Origin: Bacillota bacterium
GTDB taxonomy: Bacteria > Bacillota > SHA-98 > Ch115 > JABLXJ01
Reading direction: 5' to 3'
NCBI GenBank assembly: GCA_013178125.1
Contig: JABLXJ010000005.1
Span: 145,952-209,951 of the forward strand
Length of the DNA: 64,000 nt
The notes under the pieces are model-generated. The model did not search any database. It was not told the DNA's origin and saw only the letters and a program-made list of their open reading frames with translations. Below are positions 50,515 to 62,253 of the stretch, in pieces. The first letter of the stretch is position 1. Each line of letters begins with the position of its first letter. Position numbers and translations under genes: made by a program.

Positions 50515-51456
50515 ATGGCGAGTTTTCTCCTTCGACTTTTTGGAAAGGGGAAATCAAAAGAGAAAACTTCCCGAACTCTCCCACACTCCCAATCCGGGAA
50601 GCGAAAAAGGTATGGGGTGAGGATAGCCATATATGATTCCATGTCCACCGTTCCAAGGATCATGGATATCGACTCAGAAGATCTTAGCGGGCTCCTTGAT
50701 GAAATTGCCAATAAAACATATTCACTCTCTCACGAAAAGGGTGGAAAGGTCCCATACATCGCTATCAAAGAAATCGTGGAGAATCTCCTCCATGCGGAAT
50801 TCAAGGATGCCGTGATAAGCATCCTCCCGGATGGGAATACTATAAGAGTCTCAGACCAGGGTCCTGGCATATTAGAGAAAGAGAGGGCTTTCCTTCCTGG
50901 ATTCACAACAGCCACCCAGGAAATGCGCACGTATATTCGCGGGGTCGGGAGCGGCCTCCCAATTGTGCGGGACTCTCTGAGAGCCATCGGTGGGATGATG
51001 ACAGTCGAGGATAACCTGCGATCGGGTTGCGTTGTCACACTGACGATACCCGGTCCGGACTCCGGCCCCCGGCCCGAACTTGCTGGGGTTATAACCCAGG
51101 CCAGGACCGATCCAGCAGCCAGCTCAAGGACAGAACCGACTGCGAATTCCTTCGTAGGGGCGGTAGAAAAGCCTGAAAAGCAGGAGAAAGGGGGCAAACC
51201 TGATAGACTCTCGGCCGAGCACGAAAAGCTTAATGAAATCCTTTCACCACGTCAGAAAAAGGTTTTCCTCCTGATCGCGGATATAGGCGAGGCGGGGCCT
51301 TCTACCATTGTGAAAGAGCTCGATATAAGCCTGAGCACGGCATACCGCGATCTCGTTACCCTGGAGGAACATGGCCTCCTCATGCCGGTTGACAACACTG
51401 GCAAGAGAAAACTCACTGAAAAGGGCGTGGCTTACCTTGGTGCCCTTTTCCAGTGA
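50515..51456 (+). CDS. GHKL-ATPase / winged-helix protein in the origin region
   Basis: About 313 residues from the ATG at 50515, which follows GGGAGGAAAG; the frame begins at 50473. A HATPase_c domain (about residues 50-180) shows N-box 'IAIKEIVENLLHAEFKDAV', G1 'VSDQGPGILEKERAFLPGF' and G2 'YIRGVGSGLPIVRDSLRAIG'. After a Glu/Lys linker comes a C-terminal winged helix ('LSPRQKKVFLLIADIGEAGP', 'STAYRDLVTLEEHGLL'). It has no kinase dimerisation domain, so it is not a histidine kinase; it may be an ATP-sensing DNA-binding regulator. Similar genes sit before dnaA in some Clostridia. Function unknown, but its place inside the origin suggests replication or sporulation control (inference). Confidence 0.82.
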   Translation: MASFLLRLFGKGKSKEKTSRTLPHSQSGKRKRYGVRIAIYDSMSTVPRIMDIDSEDLSGLLDEIANKTYSLSHEKGGKVPYIAIKEIVENLLHAEFKDAVISILPDGNTIRVSDQGPGILEKERAFLPGFTTATQEMRTYIRGVGSGLPIVRDSLRAIGGMMTVEDNLRSGCVVTLTIPGPDSGPRPELAGVITQARTDPAASSRTEPTANSFVGAVEKPEKQEKGGKPDRLSAEHEKLNEILSPRQKKVFLLIADIGEAGPSTIVKELDISLSTAYRDLVTLEEHGLLMPVDNTGKRKLTEKGVAYLGALFQ

Positions 51457-51764
51457 AGCGTGCCATGTAGCTGCGGGTTTTCATAATTTCGGGACAGGCC
51501 CCCCATACTGTGGCGCCGCGGTGCAACGCCACAGAGAAAGAGAACGTCTTTGGAAGTAGAGGATGTCTCTGAAACTAACTGGGCCATTCCGAGGGTGACT
51601 ATGTGTATATCGGTCCATGCTGGGTTCGTCAGGATGCCAGGAGAGGGTGTATAAGTGTAGGGGGGGTATACCGGGCGCGGCTAAAACCCTGAATAAAGGC
51701 CGCCTGGAAAGAAAGCTTGGTCGGAAGGGATTTTAGTCGGAGGTAGATTTAGGAGGTAACGCGT
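51457..51764. other. Spacer before dnaA
   Basis: About 308 bases. It holds an 8-bp perfect hairpin (CTGTGGCG 51508-51515 with CGCCACAG 51527-51534) and the dnaA ribosome site (AGGAGGTAACGCGT before the ATG). No DnaA box or clear promoter pair was recognised. Confidence 0.5.
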
Positions 51765-53114
51765 ATGGTGGACCGTGTTTCAAGTCTTTGGGAAAAGGTG
51801 CTCGAGATATTATCAACGGAAATAAGCAAACCGAGCTTCGAAACTTGGCTTAAATCAACACGAGCCAAGGATATGGATGAGAATTTCATAGTTATCGAGG
51901 TGCCTCATGAGCTGGCAAAAAACTGGTTGGAAACCCGTTACATAAGTACCATACGCCGGACTGTACAAGCCCTGACAGAAAAGGACTATAACCTTAAATT
52001 TGTCACGCGTTCCTCCCAGGCGGAAGAGACCAGGCAGGATTTGAACCCCACGACTCCATCGCAGGGTCAGCAGGAGGAGATATACCCTCTCGTCCTGAAT
52101 CCCAAATATACCTTTGAATCGTTCGTCGTGGGCAACAGCAACCGCTTCGCGCACGCGGCTGCCCTCGCGGTCGCGGAGGCGCCGGGCCGGGCCTATAATC
52201 CCCTGTTCATATATGGAGGAGTGGGGCTGGGCAAAACCCATTTAATGCAGGCCATCGGCCATTTCGTCCTTTCCCAGAATGCATCGATGAGGGTCGTTTA
52301 CGTCTCCTCGGAGACATTCACGAATGATCTCATCAATTCCATCCGCGATGACACCACAGGCGAGTTTAGGGAGAAGTACAGGAATGTAGACGTCCTCCTC
52401 ATTGATGACATACAATTCCTGGCTGGCAAGGAGCGAACTCAGGAGGAATTTTTCCATACTTTTAATTCACTCTACGAGTCAAATAAGCAGATCGTAATCT
52501 CAAGCGACAGGCCGCCCAAGGAGATACCTACACTTGAGGACAGGCTGCGCTCTCGTTTTGAGTGGGGCCTGATAACAGATATCCAGGCGCCAGACCTCGA
52601 AACGCGGATAGCTATACTTAAGAAAAAAGCAAGCCTTGAGCGACTAGAGGTATCAAACGACGTCCTCGTCTACATTGCCAATCAGATTCATTCAAATATA
52701 CGCGAGCTAGAGGGAGCCCTAATCAGAGTTGTGGCATATGCCTCCCTAAACAATAGGCCGATTTCCGTGCAACTCGCGATGGACGTATTAAAGGACATCC
52801 TCCCTTCAGCGAAATCTAAGCAAATTTCGATAGAAATGATCCAGCAGACGGTCGCGGATTTCTTCCAAATAGGTTTTGACGAAATGAGAGCAAAGAAACG
52901 CTCACGCAATGTCGCCTTTCCAAGGCAGGTTGCAATGTACCTGGCAAGGGAACTCACCGAGGCATCTCTACCGAAAATAGGAGAGGAATTCGGCGGCAGG
53001 GATCACACTACGGTGATACATGCCTGCGAAAAAATCCAAAGCGACATGAAGGGGAATGCATCCTTGTCATCTACTTTAAAAGAGATAATAGCAAGGCTCC
53101 AGCAAGGGGCATGA
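51765..53114 (+). CDS. dnaA: Chromosomal replication initiator DnaA
   Basis: 449 residues with all four domains: domain I ([20 protein letters not shown]), a short linker, the AAA+ domain with '[20 protein letters not shown]', Walker B '[20 protein letters not shown]' and sensor motifs, and domain IV with the DnaA-box reading signature '[15 protein letters not shown]'. It opens the origin and also acts as a transcription factor. DnaA boxes flank it on both sides. The start has an ideal ribosome site. Confidence 0.98.
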   Translation: MVDRVSSLWEKVLEILSTEISKPSFETWLKSTRAKDMDENFIVIEVPHELAKNWLETRYISTIRRTVQALTEKDYNLKFVTRSSQAEETRQDLNPTTPSQGQQEEIYPLVLNPKYTFESFVVGNSNRFAHAAALAVAEAPGRAYNPLFIYGGVGLGKTHLMQAIGHFVLSQNASMRVVYVSSETFTNDLINSIRDDTTGEFREKYRNVDVLLIDDIQFLAGKERTQEEFFHTFNSLYESNKQIVISSDRPPKEIPTLEDRLRSRFEWGLITDIQAPDLETRIAILKKKASLERLEVSNDVLVYIANQIHSNIRELEGALIRVVAYASLNNRPISVQLAMDVLKDILPSAKSKQISIEMIQQTVADFFQIGFDEMRAKKRSRNVAFPRQVAMYLARELTEASLPKIGEEFGGRDHTTVIHACEKIQSDMKGNASLSSTLKEIIARLQQGA

Positions 53115-53177
53115 ACCCCCTGCTTCATTTGAAATCACAGGTACCATCTAAACAGTTTTTATTTGAAATCGTAGGCC

Positions 53178-53405
53178 TGTGGATAAATCAGGGGATAACC
53201 GGGGGATAAGCTGTGGTAAATCCTGTGGACAACTTTCATGACGTATATAGCTATGGATAATGTGGACAACTTCGAATGGATATCAACAGGATAATCAACA
53301 TTCGACTTGCAGTTTTCATCGATTCTTCACGCATATATCCACATAATCACAGTGCCTATTACTAGTACTCCGTATTTTAATATATAATCACGTTAGTAAA
53401 TAGAA
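53178..53405. other. oriC: oriC, right DnaA-box cluster and AT-rich region
   Basis: Between dnaA and dnaN. Boxes: TGTGGATAA 53178-53186 (exact), and variants TGTGGTAAA 53212-53220, TGTGGACAA 53224-53232, TATGGATAA 53252-53260, TGTGGACAA 53261-53269. They are followed by an AT-rich stretch (about 53350-53405, including TATTTTAATATATAAT) that is the natural candidate for the unwinding element. This bipartite layout matches Bacillus. Confidence 0.85.
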
Positions 53406-53471
53406 AAGGGAACCATCGGGCAATCGAATATTTATTTAATGGTAGAATGAGCAGATTTAGGGGGTCTAAGA

Positions 53472-54578
53472 ATGAGGTTTGAGTGCCGCAGGGATGACCT
53501 TGTATCAGGGGTCCAGACGGTTCAGAAGGCCGTGTCTGCCAGGACGACGCTACCAATACTTTCAGGGATTCTCCTTGAAGGGAGGGACGGCAAACTCAGG
53601 TGCGTGGGGACTGATCTTGAATTGAGCATTGAGACCTACATTACAGCTCAGGTAGGGGAAATGGGAAGCCTTCTTTTACCTGCTCGTTATATTTCGGATA
53701 TATCGCGGAAGCTCCCTGAGGATCATGCGGTAGTAGAAGCTTCAGAAACTTATATCGCAACGGTAAGCTCGGGGAGGGCGGTATTTAAAATTAACGGGAT
53801 GGATCCCTCCGAGTATCCCATATTCCCCGTTATTGATGAAGGGGTGAGGTTCGGCATCAATGGTGGGATTCTCAAAAACCTCATAAGGTACACATCTTTT
53901 GCCGCGGCTCTCGAGGAGACGCGGGCCTTTCTTACAGGTGTTCTTTTTGATGTAGCCCCAAAGGGTATAAACATGGTCGCGACCGATACGTTTAGGCTGG
54001 CGATGAAGCGTGAACAATACAATATGGAGCTCGAGGGGGAGAGAAGAGTTATTGTACCAGCAAGGGCCTTAAATGAGGTTATGCGCTTGATAAGGGAGAA
54101 TGATGAGATTGTAGAGGTCTCGCTGGGTGAAAACCAGATAGCCTTTAAGTTTGGTGAGACTACCATAGTGTCGAGGCTTATAGAAGGACAGTTCCCAAAT
54201 TATGCCCAGGTAATACCGAAGGGTTTCAAGACGAGGCTGCTTGTGGAGACCGACAAACTCCTAGCCGCTGTTGAAAGGGCATCGCTTGTTGGAAAGGACG
54301 AATTTGGAACTGTGAAGCTTGCGGTGAGCAACGATACGCTTATGATAAGGGCGAATTCCCCCGATGTTGGGCAGGCCTTTGAAGAGATAGCTGCGTCGAG
54401 AGAGGGGGAGGATGGAGAGATAGCCCTGCGCTCCAAGTATCTTACTGATGTGCTAAAGGTGATCGACGGAGAGAGAATATATATAGAGCTTACAGGGGCT
54501 ATCAGCCCTGCATGTTTTAGGGAAGAAAAGTCTGATGATTATATATATCTTATAATGCCTGTTACAAATATTGTGTAG
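53472..54578 (+). CDS. dnaN: DNA polymerase III beta clamp
   Basis: 368 residues, the three-domain sliding clamp: 'RTTLPILSGILLEGRDGKLR', 'VATDTFRLAMKREQYN', and the C-terminal 'YIYLIMPV' end typical of DnaN. It tethers replicative polymerase to DNA. GGGGGTC precedes the ATG. The adjacent terminator suggests that it can be expressed separately from the genes downstream. Confidence 0.97.
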   Translation: MRFECRRDDLVSGVQTVQKAVSARTTLPILSGILLEGRDGKLRCVGTDLELSIETYITAQVGEMGSLLLPARYISDISRKLPEDHAVVEASETYIATVSSGRAVFKINGMDPSEYPIFPVIDEGVRFGINGGILKNLIRYTSFAAALEETRAFLTGVLFDVAPKGINMVATDTFRLAMKREQYNMELEGERRVIVPARALNEVMRLIRENDEIVEVSLGENQIAFKFGETTIVSRLIEGQFPNYAQVIPKGFKTRLLVETDKLLAAVERASLVGKDEFGTVKLAVSNDTLMIRANSPDVGQAFEEIAASREGEDGEIALRSKYLTDVLKVIDGERIYIELTGAISPACFREEKSDDYIYLIMPVTNIV

Positions 54579-54613
54579 GGAGCACTGGGTGCTACCCATT
54601 GTTATTGCTTTTT
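54578..54613 (+). terminator. Probable terminator after dnaN
   Basis: GGG-AGCAC-TGG-GTGCT-A-CCC (54578-54597) with one bulged A, then a T-rich run to about 54613. Confidence 0.5.
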
Positions 54614-54673
54614 ACTACTCGGATTGAACCGGGGATGGAGGCTGAAGTGCGTCAACGGTAGATTACATTATGC

Positions 54674-54931
54674 ATGCCAAGCAAGAAGGACTCTATGAAG
54701 AACCCTATGAGGGAAGTTGAGATTCACACTAATAATATAAAGCTCGACCAGTTTCTGAAATGGGCGTGCGTCGCCTTTACAGGCGGGGAGGCCAAGCGCA
54801 TGGTGGCCCGCGGCATCGTAAGGGTAAACGGTGCCATTGAGCAGAGGCGGGGTAGGACACTGGTGCCCGGCGATGTAGTCGACGTAGATGGATTTGGTTC
54901 CTTTCGCCTCGCGGACCGTGCCAGGCCTTGA
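54674..54931 (+). CDS. yaaA: S4-domain RNA-binding protein YaaA
   Basis: 85 residues. 'IKLDQFLKWACVAFTGGEAK' and 'VARGIVRVNGAIEQRRGRTL' form an S4 fold of the small YaaA type found between dnaN and recF in Firmicutes. It binds structured RNA, probably in ribosome assembly. The next gene begins close to or over its stop codon. Confidence 0.9.
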   Translation: MPSKKDSMKNPMREVEIHTNNIKLDQFLKWACVAFTGGEAKRMVARGIVRVNGAIEQRRGRTLVPGDVVDVDGFGSFRLADRARP

Positions 54932-54972
54932 GTAGCGCGGCCGCGTTGCAGTGGCAGTGGGGGTTGGGGATT

Positions 54973-56106
54973 TTGCTTGTCCGTCGCATATTCTTATCCA
55001 ATTTTCGCAACTACCATAAACTGGATATCCAGGTCGATCCTGGTCTAAATATACTCGTGGGAGACAACGCCCAGGGGAAGACCAATCTTATAGAGGCGAT
55101 TCATATAGTCGCCACCGGGAGGTCCCACCGCTCAGCCCGTGACTCCGAGCTTGTGAGATGGGGGAATCAGGGCTACCTCGTCAAGGCCAGGGTAACTAGG
55201 GGGGAAGCCGATTCCATAGTTGAGGTCGAATACAACCTTGCTCGGGGGAAGGAGATAAGAGTTGATGGGCCTGCGCGCCGCCTGGCGGGATCCGGCGGGG
55301 TGGGAACCGTTGTGGTATTTTCCCCCGACGAGCTTCAAATTGTAAAAGGGGGTCCCTTCCTCCGGCGGCGATTTCTCGATCTTTTGATCGTCCAGGTAAG
55401 CAAGGGATACCGTTATGAGCTCGTGCGTTACGCCAGGGTGCTCTCGCAACGCAACGCCGTGTTGCGCAGCTCGCGATTCTCTCGTTCCGCCCTCACCGAG
55501 CTCGACATCTGGGATGAACAGCTTGCGGATGCGGGTGCAAGGGTCGTCGAGAGGCGAAGGTTCGTAGTTGAGAAGCTGGCTCGTGTCGCGGCAGCAGTTC
55601 ACCCTATGATCGGGGGAGCTGGAAAGCTCGACATACTGTACATTCCTTCTGTAGCTTTTACAGCCGGAGCTTGCCTTGATGTCTTAAAGAATGAGTTTGC
55701 CGGGAATCTCAAGAAAATGAGACGCGAGGAGATCGCGAAGGGTGTAAGCCTTGTGGGACCACACAGGGATGATCTCGTTTTCACGATCGAGGGGATGGAT
55801 GCGAGGACCTATGCCTCCCAGGGACAGCAACGTTCAATTGTCTTATGCCTCAAATTTAGCGAACTTGAATTCATCCGGTCGGAAACCGGTGACGCCCCCA
55901 TATTGCTTTTGGATGACGTCATGTCGGAGATCGATAAGGCCCACCAGGAGCTCCTCCTGGGTTACGTCAGCCATAATCTACAAGCTTTTCTTACAGCAAC
56001 GCACCTGGCACAATTAGATATGCGGGGGCTGGATCATAATAAAGCATCAAGGGTAGTATTCACTGTGGAGAATGGGACGTGTAAACCCATGAGTATCGGG
56101 GCCTGA
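54973..56106 (+). CDS. recF: DNA replication and repair protein RecF
   Basis: About 377 residues from a TTG at 54973, chosen because RecF normally begins just before 'RRIFLSNFRNYHKLDIQVDP'; the frame opens at TTG 54928. SMC-like ATPase: Walker A 'GDNAQGKTNLIEAI', 'FSPDELQIVKGGPFLRRRFLD', and C-terminal signature 'YASQGQQRSIVLCLKFSELE' and 'ILLLDDVMSEID'. It loads RecA at gapped DNA with RecO and RecR. Same operon as yaaA. Confidence 0.95.
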   Translation: MLVRRIFLSNFRNYHKLDIQVDPGLNILVGDNAQGKTNLIEAIHIVATGRSHRSARDSELVRWGNQGYLVKARVTRGEADSIVEVEYNLARGKEIRVDGPARRLAGSGGVGTVVVFSPDELQIVKGGPFLRRRFLDLLIVQVSKGYRYELVRYARVLSQRNAVLRSSRFSRSALTELDIWDEQLADAGARVVERRRFVVEKLARVAAAVHPMIGGAGKLDILYIPSVAFTAGACLDVLKNEFAGNLKKMRREEIAKGVSLVGPHRDDLVFTIEGMDARTYASQGQQRSIVLCLKFSELEFIRSETGDAPILLLDDVMSEIDKAHQELLLGYVSHNLQAFLTATHLAQLDMRGLDHNKASRVVFTVENGTCKPMSIGA

Positions 56107-56238
56107 GCTAAAACCAACCAGTTTAGGTGTTCGAGCAAATTTCAAATGCGCGGCACCCGGCGCGAACTGGCGCGAGTCCTGGAAGGGCGTAGATTCATCT
56201 GCCTAAACCACCTCAATTTTGAAGTGCGGGTGTAAAAT

Positions 56239-56787
56239 ATGCTTGTGAAGATCGGCAGCGTCCTGGAGAGGAGCCTCAAGCAGCTCGGGGTATCAAACCG
56301 CGTAAAGGAAAAGCAGGCGGTTCAGGTATGGTTTGATGAGGTTGGTCCGGAGATCGCTAGGGCTGCAAGGCCTGTGGATTCTCGAGAGGGGATACTATTT
56401 GTGGCGGTGAGGACCTCCGCTTGGGCGCAGCAACTTGCATTCCTGAAGGAAGACCTCCTGGTGAAGCTCAACCGGCGCCTCGGCCGCAGGGTAATTAGGG
56501 ATATAAAATTCAGGGTCGGCCCGTGGCCTGAATCGCCGTTTGGTGAGGAATATCTAGAAACCTCCTGTGGCCGGACCTGGCCGGGGTGCGCTGGATCCGG
56601 AGAGATGCTGCTGCCCGGCACCAGTCTTGCTGGAGGGGTGCGATCCGAGCAGCTACGATCCGAAGAAGCGAGCGAGCTTGTGAAGCGGCTCGGTGAAATG
56701 TTTGAGTATATACCCGATGATAAATTAAAGGGGGCCTTCATAAAGGCCGTGGTGGCCTGCAAGATGGCCTGTGAAAGGGGAAAGTAG
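56239..56787 (+). CDS. dciA: DciA-like protein (DUF721)
   Basis: 182 residues. The N-terminal half is a DUF721/DciA domain ('LVKIGSVLERSLKQLGVSNR', 'VWFDEVGPEIARAARPVDSR', 'VRTSAWAQQLAFLKEDLLVK'). A Gly/Pro-rich linker leads to a helical C-terminus. DciA loads the replicative helicase in many bacteria without DnaC/DnaI; the position between recF and gyrB is conserved. The C-terminal part is variable and has no known match. Confidence 0.82.
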   Translation: MLVKIGSVLERSLKQLGVSNRVKEKQAVQVWFDEVGPEIARAARPVDSREGILFVAVRTSAWAQQLAFLKEDLLVKLNRRLGRRVIRDIKFRVGPWPESPFGEEYLETSCGRTWPGCAGSGEMLLPGTSLAGGVRSEQLRSEEASELVKRLGEMFEYIPDDKLKGAFIKAVVACKMACERGK

Positions 56788-56789
56788 AT

Positions 56790-57065
56790 ATGTTTCTGCA
56801 TTTGGGCGGCGATGTGTCAGTCTCTACTAAAGAGCTCATAGCGATCCTGGATATGAACCTCGCCACGAAGTCCGGCGCGACAGGAGAATATCTGAGGGCC
56901 ATAAAGGAAGAGGGATTTGTAAGGGACGTTTCCGGCGGCTCGCCCAAGTCAGTGGTCATAACTGGCGGCCATGTATATTTGTCAGCTATTTCACCCTTAA
57001 CCCTGAAACGCAGGGCTGAGTATGGTGGCTTGGCCACTGAGGGCGCGCCGGATAATGAGGCTTAG
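56790..57065 (+). CDS. remB: RemB-like protein (YaaB, DUF370)
   Basis: 91 residues. 'MFLHLGGDVSVSTKELIAIL' and 'SPKSVVITGGHVYLSAISP' match the RemB/YaaB family, small DNA-binding proteins related to the biofilm matrix regulator RemA. It starts 2 bases after dciA, between recF and gyrB as in Bacillus. Confidence 0.88.
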   Translation: MFLHLGGDVSVSTKELIAILDMNLATKSGATGEYLRAIKEEGFVRDVSGGSPKSVVITGGHVYLSAISPLTLKRRAEYGGLATEGAPDNEA

Positions 57066-57170
57066 CTTGTTTCAAGGGCGGTGCTACATGCGCGGCAGAT
57101 CTGCGCGGCTATAGTGGTGGCTAAGGAATGATTAACATCCAAGTTTTTCCAAGAGAGGCGCCCGGTTTAA

Positions 57171-59168
<1,998 letters not shown>

Positions 59169-59236
59169 GCCGGGCCCCACGCGATGTTTGTGGGGGATGA
59201 CGCGCACTGACTTGGCGAATAGGAGGGGTCAGGAAT

Positions 59237-61672
59237 TTGATCGAATTATCGGATGGAAAGGTAGTTCCGATAAATATAGAACATGAGATGAAGAAGTCCT
59301 ACCTGCTTTATTCGATGAGCGTTATCGTGGGGCGCGCGCTCCCCGATGTCCGCGATGGCTTAAAGCCGATCCACAGGCGGATATTATACGCCATGAACGA
59401 GCTGGGACTCACGCCTGATAAACCATACAGGAAATCGGCCACGATCGTTGGTGAAGTCATGGGCAAATATCATCCTCATGGCGATGCCGCAATATACGAA
59501 ACGCTGGTGAGGATGGCACAGGACTTCTCTTATAGGTACCCGTTAATCGACGGCCACGGGAATTTCGGCTCGGTGGATGGGGATCCCGCCGCCGCGATGC
59601 GTTATACGGAAGCCCGGATGACCAGAATCACCATGGAGCTCCTGGCGGATATCAACAAGGATACCGTGGATTTCGGCCCCAATTTTGATGATTCTCTCAA
59701 GGAGCCAAAGGTCCTCCCATCTCGTTTTCCAAACTTGCTTGTGAATGGCTCCTCCGGCATAGCTGTCGGCATGGCCACCAATATTCCGCCTCACAACCTT
59801 GGCGAGGTCATAGATGCGACCACGATGCTCATCGATAACCCGGAGTGCACTGTGAGGGATTTGATGAAGGCTATTAAGGGGCCGGATTTCCCCACGGCCG
59901 GCCTCATTCTGGGGCGGGAAGGCTTCCGGGAGGCTTATGAAACCGGCAGGGGCACCATAAGGATGCGGGCAAGGGCTCAAATCGAGACCGCGCTGAACGG
60001 GAAATCCAGTATCATTGTCACCGAGATACCATTCCAGGTGAATAAGGCGCGGCTCATCGAGAGCATCGCAGAGCTGGCACGGGAGCGCAAGATCGATGGG
60101 ATCGCCGATCTCAGAGATGAATCTGACCGTTCGGGGATGCGCATAGTCATCGAACTCCGGCGGGACGCGAATCCAAGCGTTGTGCTGAATCAGCTCTACA
60201 AGCATACCCAGATGGAAGCGTCCTTCGGGGTTATAATGCTCGTCCTGGTAAACGGCGAGCCCAAAGTGATAAACCTGAAGGAGACTCTGTATTACTATAT
60301 TGAACACCAGAAAGAGGTTGTAACGCGGCGGACCAGGTTTGATCTCAATAAAGCCGAGGAGAGGGCTCATATCCTCGAGGGTTTGAGGATAGCGCTGGAT
60401 AACCTCGATGCCGTTATCAAGCTTATTCGCCAGTCTCGCACTCCTGATATAGCCAGAGAGGGTTTGATGAGGGAATTTGGGCTCAGCGAGCGCCAGGCCC
60501 AGGCTATCCTCGATATGAGGCTGCAACGCCTCACAGGCCTTGAGCGCGATAAGATCGAAGCGGAATACAAAGAGGTGTCCGAGCTGATCATTAAGCTTAG
60601 GGGCATCCTCGCAGACGAGCGCAAGGTCATGGGCGTGATCAAGGAGGAGCTCCTCGCGATAAAGGAGAGGTTTGGCGACCCGAGGCGAACCCAGATTACA
60701 GACGAGGCGACCAAGCTTGAGATCGAGGACCTGGTTCCAAGCGAGGATATCGTGGTCACCCTGACCCACGACGGCTATATCAAGCGGGTGCCTGTGAACA
60801 CCTACAAGAGCCAGAGGCGGGGGGGTAAGGGTATCACGGGCCTGAATACAAGGGAACAGGATTTCGTAGAGCACCTTTTCGTTACTAACACCCACGATTT
60901 CATACTGCTCTTTACAGACAGGGGACGGATGTACACCATAAGAGGGTACGAGATTCCAGAGGCCGGGAGACAGGCCCGGGGGGTATCTATTGTGAATCTC
61001 GTGTCCATGGCGCCCGGGGAGAAAATCAGGGCCGTTATTCCCATCAAGGAGTTTAACCCGGACCAGTACCTCCTGATGGTGACGAAGCATGGCACAGTCA
61101 AGAAGACGCCTGCCTCGGAATATGATACGGGGCGGAAATCAGGGCTCATAGCTCTCACGCTCGACGAGGGCGATGACCTGATAGCTGTCAAGTTAACCCG
61201 GGGAGACCAGGAGATTATCGTTGTTACCGCGAAAGGGCTTGCTATCCGGTTCCCCGAGGAGGAGATCAGGTCGATGGGCAGGACGGCCCGGGGGGTTAAG
61301 GGCATCCGGCTGCTAGAAGGGGATGAGGTCGTCGCCATGGATACAGTGAAGGACGGCGCAGATTTGCTCATCATCACAGCGAACGGCTATGGCAAGAGAA
61401 CCCCGATCAGCGAGTATAGAGTGCAATCCCGCGGGGGCAAGGGCATCAAGACACTCAATGTTACGCCTAAGAATGGCCCCATAGTTGGCGCCAAGGTCGT
61501 CAGGGAGGAGAATGAGCTCATGGTGATCTCCGCCGGGGGAACCATCATCCGCATGCAGGTGAGCGACGTTCCTGTGCATGGCCGGGGCACGCAGGGTGTG
61601 CGGCTCATGAAGACAGATGATGGAGATTCTGTTGTTGCTCTCGCGCAGGTCGCTGCCAGGAATGGTAGTTAA
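59237..61672 (+). CDS. gyrA: DNA gyrase subunit A
   Basis: 811 residues, starting at TTG after AGGAGGGG. Catalytic tyrosine in '[13 protein letters not shown]', '[20 protein letters not shown]', '[20 protein letters not shown]', and six beta-pinwheel repeats in the C-terminus, the first with the GyrA box QRRGGKG ('[12 protein letters not shown]'), which marks true gyrase rather than topoisomerase IV. Downstream of gyrB by 68 bases. Confidence 0.98.
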   Translation: MIELSDGKVVPINIEHEMKKSYLLYSMSVIVGRALPDVRDGLKPIHRRILYAMNELGLTPDKPYRKSATIVGEVMGKYHPHGDAAIYETLVRMAQDFSYRYPLIDGHGNFGSVDGDPAAAMRYTEARMTRITMELLADINKDTVDFGPNFDDSLKEPKVLPSRFPNLLVNGSSGIAVGMATNIPPHNLGEVIDATTMLIDNPECTVRDLMKAIKGPDFPTAGLILGREGFREAYETGRGTIRMRARAQIETALNGKSSIIVTEIPFQVNKARLIESIAELARERKIDGIADLRDESDRSGMRIVIELRRDANPSVVLNQLYKHTQMEASFGVIMLVLVNGEPKVINLKETLYYYIEHQKEVVTRRTRFDLNKAEERAHILEGLRIALDNLDAVIKLIRQSRTPDIAREGLMREFGLSERQAQAILDMRLQRLTGLERDKIEAEYKEVSELIIKLRGILADERKVMGVIKEELLAIKERFGDPRRTQITDEATKLEIEDLVPSEDIVVTLTHDGYIKRVPVNTYKSQRRGGKGITGLNTREQDFVEHLFVTNTHDFILLFTDRGRMYTIRGYEIPEAGRQARGVSIVNLVSMAPGEKIRAVIPIKEFNPDQYLLMVTKHGTVKKTPASEYDTGRKSGLIALTLDEGDDLIAVKLTRGDQEIIVVTAKGLAIRFPEEEIRSMGRTARGVKGIRLLEGDEVVAMDTVKDGADLLIITANGYGKRTPISEYRVQSRGGKGIKTLNVTPKNGPIVGAKVVREENELMVISAGGTIIRMQVSDVPVHGRGTQGVRLMKTDDGDSVVALAQVAARNGS

Positions 61673-61684
61673 GGGGATGGTGGC

Positions 61685-62161
61685 ATGGGTGACACAAGCG
61701 GTATGGCGAAAAAGGGTGCTGAAAAAGGCGGGGGCTTTGAGGTTTTCGATCACACTGCCGATATAGGCCTCAGCGTATATGGCTCTTCGCTTGTTGAGAC
61801 TTTTGAGAACGCCGCCCGCGGCATGTTTCATATCATGGCGCCGTCGGCTTCTGTGTTTCCAAGGGAGGTCAAAGAATTCACGCTGCGCGCGGATACGAGA
61901 GAGGAGCTCCTTGTTGCCTGGCTATCCGAATTGATCTACCTGTTCGATGCGGAGTCGTTCATGCCGGGCGTAATCAAGATTACGCAACTCGAGGAGAATT
62001 CCCATGGTCCCGTCTTGAGAGCGAGGGTTTCCGGGGAGCCGCTTGACCAAAAGAGGCATAACCCCGAGACGGAGATAAAGGCCGTGACATATCATCGTTT
62101 GGAATTAATGCAGGATGAACAGAATAACAATTGGACGGCACAAATTATTTTCGACGTATAA
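61685..62161 (+). CDS. Archease
   Basis: 158 residues. Archease fold: 'FEVFDHTADIGLSVYGSSLV', 'EELLVAWLSELIYLFDAESF' and the C-terminal 'EIKAVTYHRLELMQDEQNNN'. The conserved metal-ligand Asp/His (HTADIG) is present. Archease activates RtcB by promoting its guanylylation and turnover. The next gene is rtcB, the natural partner, 92 bases on. It begins 12 bases after gyrA, suggesting read-through from the gyrase transcript. Confidence 0.94.
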   Translation: MGDTSGMAKKGAEKGGGFEVFDHTADIGLSVYGSSLVETFENAARGMFHIMAPSASVFPREVKEFTLRADTREELLVAWLSELIYLFDAESFMPGVIKITQLEENSHGPVLRARVSGEPLDQKRHNPETEIKAVTYHRLELMQDEQNNNWTAQIIFDV

Positions 62162-62253
62162 TGCATAACGAATAACTCGCTTTCATCACTTCAGGGATCG
62201 GGATGCTAAGGGTCGTCGGGATAGCTTCGCCGGGGGGCTATGGGTGATGAGCT

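Noticed and set aside
59543..61090. 515-codon open frame on the minus strand
   Set aside because: It is antisense to gyrA, with no ribosome site or protein motif; long antisense frames are expected in GC-rich genes.
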